Assembly (NCBI RefSeq): GCF_002261425.1
Contig: NZ_NEVJ01000003.1
Location: forward strand, 558,001-622,000
Direction: 5' to 3'
Length of the DNA stretch: 64,000 nucleotides
DNA from: Bordetella genomosp. 9
GTDB taxonomy: Bacteria; Pseudomonadota; Gammaproteobacteria; Burkholderiales; Burkholderiaceae_B
Shown piece by piece: positions 58,748 to 64,000 of the stretch. The notes beneath the pieces were generated by a model. The model did no database searches. It was not told the DNA's origin and worked only from the letters and a program-made list of their open reading frames with translations. Numbering within the stretch: the first letter of the stretch is position 1; every line of letters begins with the position of its first letter. The translations under genes were made by a program, and so were the position numbers.

Positions 58748-58801
58748 TGACGTTTGATGGGCGCGGACGGACACTTGCGACATTCAGCAAGGAGACAGCC
58801 C

Positions 58802-58969
58802 ATGAATGACGAATCGTACGACATCAACCGCATGGCGTCCCTGATCCTGCACTTCGTGCTGGGCCTGGGCGCCAGCACGGACGATGCGCTGCGGGCGCTG
58901 CGGCTGACCGAGCGGATGCTGCGGGACGCCCGCGCCGACGAAGCATACGCGCGTCATCAAACATCATAA
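58802..58969 (+). CDS. Small hypothetical protein upstream of UspA
   Basis: A 55-residue, helical, charged protein with a short amphipathic hydrophobic stretch (MASLILHFVLGLGAS, about residues 11-25). AAGGAGA lies about 6 nt before ATG 58802. It sits 9 nt before the UspA gene and downstream of a perfect FNR-type box, so it should be the first gene of that unit. Not recognised as a named family. Confidence 0.65.
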   Translation: MNDESYDINRMASLILHFVLGLGASTDDALRALRLTERMLRDARADEAYARHQTS

Positions 58970-58978
58970 GGAACCACC

Positions 58979-59404
58979 ATGAGCTGCGTCCTCATCCCTA
59001 TCGACGGCTCCGACAATGCGCTGCGCGCCTTGAACTACGTCGTCCAGCACAGCAAGATGTATGAACCGCTGACCCTGCATCTGCTGAACGTGCAGATCCC
59101 CATCATCTCCGGCGCCGTGCGCCGGTTCGTCGACCAGGACACGATACGGCGCTACCACCAGGAAGAAGGCGAATCCATGCTGGCCAAGGCCAAGGCCATG
59201 CTGGACGAGGCGCATGTGCCCTATGAGGCCCATATCAAGGTGGGCCACATCGCCGAAACCATCGTGGCGGCCGCCGAGCAGCACAAATGCGACCAGATCG
59301 TCATGGGCTCGCGCGGCCTGGGCACGACAGCCGGCCTGTGGCTGGGATCGGTCACCACCAAGACGCTGCACCTGGCGCAGATTCCCGTCACTATCGTCAA
59401 ATAG
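58979..59404 (+). CDS. Universal stress protein, UspA family (first copy)
   Basis: A 141-residue UspA-fold protein. It starts with the strand SCVLIPIDGSDNALRAL and ends with the nucleotide-binding loop GSRGLGTTAGLWLGSVTTKTL, the G-2X-G-9X-G-(S/T) pattern of ATP-binding Usp proteins. It probably supports survival during energy or redox stress. It follows the small gene by 9 nt and precedes the alcohol dehydrogenase gene by 8 nt, under the FNR-type box. Confidence 0.92.
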   Translation: MSCVLIPIDGSDNALRALNYVVQHSKMYEPLTLHLLNVQIPIISGAVRRFVDQDTIRRYHQEEGESMLAKAKAMLDEAHVPYEAHIKVGHIAETIVAAAEQHKCDQIVMGSRGLGTTAGLWLGSVTTKTLHLAQIPVTIVK

Positions 59405-59412
59405 CCGCGCCC

Positions 59413-60420
59413 ATGGAAGCGATGCATATGGAAGCGATGGTCCTGCGCGCGCCGGGCCAGCCGCTGGTGCGGGAATCGCGACCCTTGCCGCAACCCGGCG
59501 CGGGCCAGGTGCGCATCCGCATCGAAGCCTGCGGGGTCTGCCGCACCGACCTGCACGTCGTCGATGGCGAACTGCCCCACCCCGCGCTGCCTGTCGTCCC
59601 CGGCCATGAAGTCGTCGGCATCGTCGACGCGCACGGCCCCGACGTGATCGCCCCCGCGCTGGGCATGCGCGTCGGCGTGGCCTGGCTGGCGCATACCTGC
59701 GGACATTGCCCGTACTGCGGCCAGGGGCAGGAAAACCTGTGCGACACGCCGCTGTTTACCGGCTACACCGTCGATGGGGGCTTCGCCACCCATACCCTGG
59801 CCGACGCCAACTTCGTCTTTGCCTTGCCCGCCGATGCGGACCCCGTGGCGGCGGCGCCGCTGATGTGCGCCGGCCTGATAGGCTGGCGCTCGCTACGGGC
59901 CGCGGGCAATGCCGCGCACGTGGGCCTGTATGGCTTCGGCGCGGCCGCCCATATCCTGGCGCAGGTCTGCTGCCGGCAAGGTCGCAGCGTCTACGCCTTC
60001 ACCCGCCCCGGCGACAACGCCGCCCAGGCGCTGGCGCTGTCGTTGGGCGCCGTGTGGGCCGGAGGCTCCGACCAGACGCCGCCGCATGAGCTGGATGCCG
60101 CCATACTTTTCGCGCCGGTGGGCGCCCTGGTCCCCACGGCGCTGGCGGCCGTGCGCAAGGGCGGCCGCGTCGTCTGCGGCGGGATTCACATGAGCGACAT
60201 TCCGGCCTTCCCCTATCGGCTGCTGTGGGAAGAGCGGCAGATCGTATCGGTCGCCAACCTGACCCGCCAGGACGGCGAGGAATTCCTGCGGGTGGCCGCG
60301 GCCGCGCCGATAGACATGCACACCACGCCCTACGCCCTGGCCGACGCGAACCGTGCGCTGGCGGATCTTCGCGGAGGCCGCCTGACGGGCGCCGCGGTGC
60401 TCGTTCCGCCGGCGCCTTGA
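59413..60420 (+). CDS. Zinc-dependent alcohol dehydrogenase (MDR superfamily)
   Basis: A 335-residue medium-chain dehydrogenase. The catalytic zinc ligand Cys43 lies in CGVCRTDLH, with a GHEVVG His next; the structural zinc Cys cluster is CGHCPYCGQGQENLC (about residues 96-111). The nucleotide-binding motif is LYGFGAAAHILAQV. It probably interconverts an alcohol and aldehyde with NAD(P)H. Four ATGs lie within the first 9 codons and no clear ribosome site decides between them; 59413 is used. With the UspA gene and the FNR-type box it resembles the low-oxygen response units of other betaproteobacteria. Confidence 0.9.
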   Translation: MEAMHMEAMVLRAPGQPLVRESRPLPQPGAGQVRIRIEACGVCRTDLHVVDGELPHPALPVVPGHEVVGIVDAHGPDVIAPALGMRVGVAWLAHTCGHCPYCGQGQENLCDTPLFTGYTVDGGFATHTLADANFVFALPADADPVAAAPLMCAGLIGWRSLRAAGNAAHVGLYGFGAAAHILAQVCCRQGRSVYAFTRPGDNAAQALALSLGAVWAGGSDQTPPHELDAAILFAPVGALVPTALAAVRKGGRVVCGGIHMSDIPAFPYRLLWEERQIVSVANLTRQDGEEFLRVAAAAPIDMHTTPYALADANRALADLRGGRLTGAAVLVPPAP

Positions 60421-60508
60421 ACGCGGGCGGATCGCGACGAGGCCGAGCGTCGGCGACGATCCGGTCTACACGCGTTCAGCAGCGTTCACCGCGTGCACGG
60501 CGCGGACC

Positions 60509-60985
60509 TCAGGCCGTGGCGTCGCCGGCGGCGTGCGCGGCGCGGTCCGGATACAGCAGCACGGGGCGGTCGGCGATGCGGATGAAGGCTTCGGCGACAC
60601 TGCCCAGCAGGACCCGCCTCACGCCGCGCCGGCCATGCGTGCCCAGCACCACCAGGTCCGCGTTGATGCCGCGCGCCGCTTCCAACAGGCGCTCCGCGAC
60701 GGTATCGTCGATTTCGCTGCCGTGGATCAGGGTCGATTCCACCATCACGCCGGACTTCGCCACCGCCGCCGTGGCCTCGTCCAGCACCTTGCGCGCGTCC
60801 GTTTCGACGGCGCTGGCCAGGGCCGCGGGGTCATAGACCAGCGATGAGTAGTACGCGCTGGGGTACTCCGCCACGCAGATCGCGTACAGCGCGGCGCCTT
60901 CCGACGCCGCCAGGCGGGAAGCATGCTCCAGCGCGGCGCGCGCGATCCTGCTGCCGTCCACGGCAACCATGATTTTCCGGTACAT
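60509..60985 (-). CDS. Universal stress protein, UspA family (second copy)
   Basis: A 158-residue UspA-fold protein. MYRKIMVAVDGSRIARAALEHA opens the fold; GTHGRRGVRRVLLGSVAEAF is the ATP-binding loop. It converges on the alcohol dehydrogenase gene across an 88-nt gap. An imperfect FNR-type box lies 64 nt upstream (61049-61062). Its sequence is closer to the third copy near the right edge than to the first. Confidence 0.92.
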   Translation of the reverse strand: MYRKIMVAVDGSRIARAALEHASRLAASEGAALYAICVAEYPSAYYSSLVYDPAALASAVETDARKVLDEATAAVAKSGVMVESTLIHGSEIDDTVAERLLEAARGINADLVVLGTHGRRGVRRVLLGSVAEAFIRIADRPVLLYPDRAAHAAGDATA

Positions 60986-61048
60986 GAGGGGCTCCTTGGA
61001 TCCTTGACGCGGGAGTTCTCATGCTGCGCCGCGAGGCCGCCGGGCGCT

Positions 61049-61062
61049 GTGATCTGAGTCAA
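61049..61062. promoter_or_regulatory. Imperfect FNR/Anr-type box upstream of the second UspA gene
   Basis: GTGAT-CTGA-GTCAA matches TTGAT-N4-ATCAA at 8 of 10 defined positions, with an intact TGAT half-core. Its position upstream of a stress gene and the nearby perfect box make it worth recording. Confidence 0.4.
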
Positions 61063-61144
61063 GGGTTATCGGCGTACACGGCATAGGCTGCGTACAGGGC
61101 GTACACCGCGTCGGCGGCGTCGGCGGCGACGAAGCCGCGACCGT

Positions 61145-62062
61145 TCAGGCGTCGGCCGCCCGGGCCCGATGGCAGTCCCGCAGCAGGTCCCAGATTTCGT
61201 CGACCACCGTGGCGCCGCCGGCGCGCGCAGCGCGGTACAGGGACACCGGGACATCGACCGTGGGCAGGTCCGGCCCCGCGACCACCAGCGCGCCGGTGGC
61301 CAGTTCCCGCGCGATCAGGCGTTCCGGCAGCCAGGCCATGCCCATGCCGGCCAGCACCATTTCCTTGATGCCGGCGACGAAGCCCGATTCCTGGACGATG
61401 CGGACTTCGTACCGGTCCATCAGCGGCGGCAGGCAGTGCTTGTACAGGATGGCGCCCATGAAGCTGGGCGCGGGATAGCCCAGCAGCCGCAGCGCCCGCC
61501 CCGGCTGCGGCGAGTGCGCCGGGACGCCCGGCGCCGTGGCCGCGCTGACGGCGATCAGCCTGTCGTGGCCCAGCTGCATGCGCTCGGTATGCGGCATGGT
61601 GGCCTGCAAAGGGGTATCGGCTTCCAGGCACAGCAGCAACTGCGCTTCGCCCGACGTAAACCGGGCGATGCTCTCGGGGCGATCCTCGGCATCCACGCCC
61701 AGCTCGACGGCGGGCGCTTCGCGCTGCACCAGCCGCAGCAGTTCCGGCAGCCAGGTGATGGTCAGGGTGTGCTGCGCCGCCACCCGCACGCGCCGGACTC
61801 CCTGCTGTTCGGCCTGTATGCGGTTGCGCAGTTCGGTGGCCTGCATCAGCAGCGCGCGGAATTCGTGCGTATAGCGCTCGCCCACCGGCGTCAGCCGCAG
61901 GCTCGCACTGGTCCGGTCGATCAATTGCACGCCCAGCCAGTCCTCCAGCATCTGGATCCGGCGCGAGAACGCCGGCTGCGTGATGTTGCGCAGCGCGGCG
62001 GCGCGCGAAAACGTGCCGGCGTTCAGCAAGGCGAGAAAATCTTCGAGCCAGATCAGCTTCAT
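61145..62062 (-). CDS. LysR-type regulator, divergent from the PLP desulfhydrase gene
   Basis: A 305-residue LysR regulator. The helix-turn-helix is in the first 60 residues (FSRAAALRNITQPAFSRRIQMLEDWLGVQLIDRT) and the effector domain follows. It lies divergent to the D-cysteine desulfhydrase-like gene across 246 nt, the usual control arrangement for LysR, and may respond to a sulfur amino acid. The start at 62062 gives a normal N-terminus. Confidence 0.9.
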   Translation of the reverse strand: MKLIWLEDFLALLNAGTFSRAAALRNITQPAFSRRIQMLEDWLGVQLIDRTSASLRLTPVGERYTHEFRALLMQATELRNRIQAEQQGVRRVRVAAQHTLTITWLPELLRLVQREAPAVELGVDAEDRPESIARFTSGEAQLLLCLEADTPLQATMPHTERMQLGHDRLIAVSAATAPGVPAHSPQPGRALRLLGYPAPSFMGAILYKHCLPPLMDRYEVRIVQESGFVAGIKEMVLAGMGMAWLPERLIARELATGALVVAGPDLPTVDVPVSLYRAARAGGATVVDEIWDLLRDCHRARAADA

Positions 62063-62134
62063 AGGTCCAGGCCCGGTCTATCCGGGCCGCTCAGCGCCCG
62101 GCAAGGGACGGCGGTCCCTTGAATCGGGCTTATC

Positions 62135-62194
62135 AGGTGCCGGCCCGGATGCCGGCCTGGGTGCTGGCCTGGATGCCCGCCCGGGTGCCGACCC
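62135..62194. repeat. Five imperfect copies of a 12-bp tandem repeat
   Basis: Units such as GGATGCCGGCCT, GGGTGCTGGCCT and GGATGCCCGCCC run from 62135 to 62194 in the gap between the LysR and desulfhydrase genes. A run of eight A residues (62201-62208) follows directly. A structural or slippage-prone element is possible; no function assigned. Confidence 0.8.
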
Positions 62195-62308
62195 TTATGC
62201 AAAAAAAACATGGGCGCCGGAAAATATAGCATTGGGCGGCGCTCCAACCTGTCCGTTACTCTCGCCCTTCCCTTACCCCCTTCCCTTATCTCTCCCGGGA
62301 TTCCCACC

Positions 62309-63325
62309 ATGATGCATCTCGCCGCCTATCCCCGCGTACGCCTGGGCCACTTTCCCACGCCGCTGGAGCCCATGCCCAACCTGTCCCGCCACCTGGGCGG
62401 GCCCAACCTGTACATCAAGCGCGACGACTGCACCGGCCTGGCGACGGGCGGCAACAAGACCCGCAAGCTGGAATTCCTGGTCGCCGAAGCGCTGGCCCAG
62501 GGCGCCGACACGCTGATCACGCAAGGCGCCGTGCAATCCAACCACGCGCGCCAGACGGTGGCCGCGGCCGCGCGTTTCGGCATGGACTGCAAGATCCTGC
62601 TGGAACAGCGCGTCAGCGATGGCGGTGAGGACTACGAAGAATCGGGCAACGTGATGCTGGATCGGCTGATGGGCGGCGAAATCTCCGCGCGCCTGCCCTC
62701 CGGCACCAATATGCAGCAGGCCATGGAAGAACTGGCGGCGCAACTGCGCGAGCGCGGCAAGAAGCCCTACGTGATTCCCGGCGGCGGCTCCAATCCGGTC
62801 GGCGCGCTGGGCTACGTGGCCTGCGCCCAGGAACTGCTGACGCAGTCCTTCGAAATGGGCCTGCGCATCGACACCGTGGTGCATGCGACCGGCAGCGCCG
62901 GCACGCAGGCCGGCCTGGTGACCGGGCTGGCCGCCATGAACAGCGGTATTCCCGTGATGGGCATCAGCGTGCGCGCGGCGCAGGAACAGCAGATCGAGAA
63001 CGTGTGGAAGCTGACCCAGGCCACGCGCGACTACATGGGCCTGCCCAGCGGCTCCGTACGGCGCGAGGACGTGCTGGTGGACGCCGGCCACGTCGGCGCC
63101 GGCTACGGCGTGCCGACCGAAGGCATGGTGGAAGCCGTGCGCCTGGCCGCGCAGCTGGAAGGCATCCTGCTGGATCCGGTGTACTCGGGCAAGGGCATGG
63201 CCGGCCTGATCGCACAGATCCGCGCCGGCAGGTTCGGCAAGGACCAGAACGTGGTGTTCGTCCACACGGGCGGTTCGGCGGCGCTGTTCGCCTACCGCTC
63301 GACGTTCGACAGCCGCAAGGGCTGA
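62309..63325 (+). CDS. PLP-dependent D-cysteine desulfhydrase / L-cysteate sulfo-lyase family
   Basis: A 338-residue fold-II PLP enzyme of the ACC deaminase/D-cysteine desulfhydrase family. The PLP lysine is Lys50 in [30 protein letters not shown] and [13 protein letters not shown] bind the substrate carboxylate and PLP phosphate. The closest characterised relatives are D-cysteine desulfhydrase and L-cysteate sulfo-lyase (CuyA), which release sulfide or sulfite plus pyruvate and ammonia; sequence alone does not separate them. ATG 62309 or 62312 is used; the ribosome site is weak. Likely controlled by the divergent LysR. Confidence 0.88.
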   Translation: MMHLAAYPRVRLGHFPTPLEPMPNLSRHLGGPNLYIKRDDCTGLATGGNKTRKLEFLVAEALAQGADTLITQGAVQSNHARQTVAAAARFGMDCKILLEQRVSDGGEDYEESGNVMLDRLMGGEISARLPSGTNMQQAMEELAAQLRERGKKPYVIPGGGSNPVGALGYVACAQELLTQSFEMGLRIDTVVHATGSAGTQAGLVTGLAAMNSGIPVMGISVRAAQEQQIENVWKLTQATRDYMGLPSGSVRREDVLVDAGHVGAGYGVPTEGMVEAVRLAAQLEGILLDPVYSGKGMAGLIAQIRAGRFGKDQNVVFVHTGGSAALFAYRSTFDSRKG

Positions 63326-63401
63326 GCCCACGGCGCGGCGATCGGGCTGGCGGCGGCGGTCTGCCCGCGCGCCGCGGCCCGCGGTTCAGCCGGGCATTCC
63401 A

Positions 63402-63479
63402 GGCAAGCACAGCGGGCAAGCCCTCCAGGCAAGCGCATCGGGCAAGCGCATCGGGCAAGCGCGTCGGGCAAACGCCTCA
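63402..63479 (+). repeat. Six copies of a 13-bp tandem repeat reaching the UspA stop
   Basis: Six units of GGCAAGCGCATCG type occupy 63402-63414, 63415-63427, 63428-63440, 63441-63453, 63454-63466 and 63467-63479; two central units are identical and one differs at one base. The last unit runs into the stop codon of the convergent UspA gene (63477-63479). The array fills half of the gap between the desulfhydrase and UspA genes. Confidence 0.9.
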
Positions 63480-63950
63480 GGCGGGCGCCGCTTCGCCTTC
63501 CGGCTCCGGCGGCCGAACCAGCAGCACCGGAACGGGCGCGGTACGCACCACCAGTTCCGCGTCGCTGCCCATGACCAGGCGATTGATGCCGCGGCGGCCG
63601 TGGGTGCCCATCACGATCACGTCGGCCTTCCAGTCCCTGGCATGGTCGACGATGATTTCGGAAACGCGGCGGCCGTCGCATTCTTCCAGGTGGCAATCGC
63701 ATTCCACGCCTTCCGCTTCCAGCACGTGCCTGGCATCCGCCAGGATGCGGTGGCCGTTGCGCAGCATGGAAGGCAGCATCTGATGCACGTAGATTTCCGG
63801 CCGTTCGAACCCGTTGGTGTACAGCAGCGTATCCAGGACGTGGATCAGGCGGATCTTGCCTTCGCTCAGCCGCGCCAGCCGGACGGCCTGCTCCAGCGCC
63901 CTGCCGCTGGTTTCGCTGCCGTCGACCGGCACCAGGATTTTCTTGTACAT
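63477..63950 (-). CDS. Universal stress protein, UspA family (third copy)
   Basis: A 157-residue UspA-fold protein. MYKKILVPVDGSETSGRALEQA and GTHGRRGINRLVMGSDAELV mark the fold and the ATP-binding loop, where the serine of the motif is followed by Asp rather than Val. The stop is embedded in the last unit of the 13-bp repeat. It ends with a Pro/Glu-rich tail (RPPEPEGEAAPA). No FNR-type box is visible in the 50 nt before the window edge. Confidence 0.92.
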   Translation of the reverse strand: MYKKILVPVDGSETSGRALEQAVRLARLSEGKIRLIHVLDTLLYTNGFERPEIYVHQMLPSMLRNGHRILADARHVLEAEGVECDCHLEECDGRRVSEIIVDHARDWKADVIVMGTHGRRGINRLVMGSDAELVVRTAPVPVLLVRPPEPEGEAAPA

Positions 63951-64000
63951 CGTCGCTTCCCTATCGTCTGGCCTGGATGCACCGGCCGCGCCGTGGCGGG

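Noticed and set aside
58490..58750. 86-codon open frame as an intact gene
   Set aside because: Its first 40 codons overlap the small hydrophilic gene in another frame and only the middle resembles a cupin; kept as a relic instead.
62201..62208. Run of eight A residues as a phase-variation switch
   Set aside because: It lies outside coding sequence and away from a clear promoter spacer, so there is no evidence for switching.
63402..63479. Possible CRISPR array
   Set aside because: Units are 13 bp and directly abutting with no unique spacers; a simple tandem repeat.

Overview
The window is high-GC, densely coded DNA with no tRNA, rRNA, insertion sequence or CRISPR array that I could see. Its make-up suggests a betaproteobacterium of the Bordetella/Achromobacter group (Alcaligenaceae). 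It has five periplasmic Bug (tripartite-tricarboxylate-type) receptors with no TctA/TctB membrane partner nearby, four LysR regulators, many CoA-linked catabolic genes and a large classical autotransporter. The assignment is inferred from gene content, not from a marker gene.

Layout. 1-7.5 kb: end of a GAF-domain gene, a small hypothetical gene, a Bug receptor, then a plus-strand run of 2-oxoglutarate dioxygenase, LysR, nitrilase-type amidase, RraA-like aldolase and Bug receptor. 6.5-12.4 kb: a minus-strand HyuA-HyuB-Bug operon with a divergent LysR. 12.4-17.7 kb: a solute-binding lipoprotein, a glycine-rich autotransporter and a CsbD-like stress protein. 17.8-27.0 kb: a minus-strand HyuA-HyuB-DppABCDF-type operon. 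27.4-31.9 kb: plus-strand GNAT-HyuA-HyuB. 32.0-43.2 kb: an XRE-cupin (PuuR-type) regulator divergent from cupin, aldehyde dehydrogenase, FAD amine/amino-acid oxidase, a second DppABCDF-type transporter and a second, PuuB-like FAD oxidase. 43.3-46.5 kb: a UvrA2-like ATPase and a MarR regulator. 46.5-56.5 kb: an acyl-CoA catabolic block (HMG-CoA-lyase-like protein, acyl-CoA ligase, two enoyl-CoA hydratases, two class III CoA-transferases, nitronate monooxygenase, two Bug receptors). 56.5-64 kb: housekeeping and stress genes, including three UspA proteins, a zinc alcohol dehydrogenase, and a LysR next to a D-cysteine desulfhydrase-like PLP enzyme.

How it may work together. The 17.8-43.2 kb region looks like one accessory catabolic neighbourhood for nitrogenous small molecules. 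Two complete oligopeptide-type ABC importers sit beside two ATP-dependent hydantoinase/oxoprolinase pairs and a Puu-like oxidase/dehydrogenase set. An A/T-rich motif (TTCAATATATT and close variants) recurs upstream of these transcription units, and the copy in front of the XRE-cupin gene closely resembles the E. coli PuuR box as I remember it. This suggests one local regulon.

Other notable items are a perfect FNR/Anr box ahead of the small gene-UspA-ADH unit, a decayed cupin relic, several 12-15 bp GC-rich tandem repeats (one inside a ligase gene), and an HMG-CoA-lyase-like protein whose usual catalytic cysteine is replaced.
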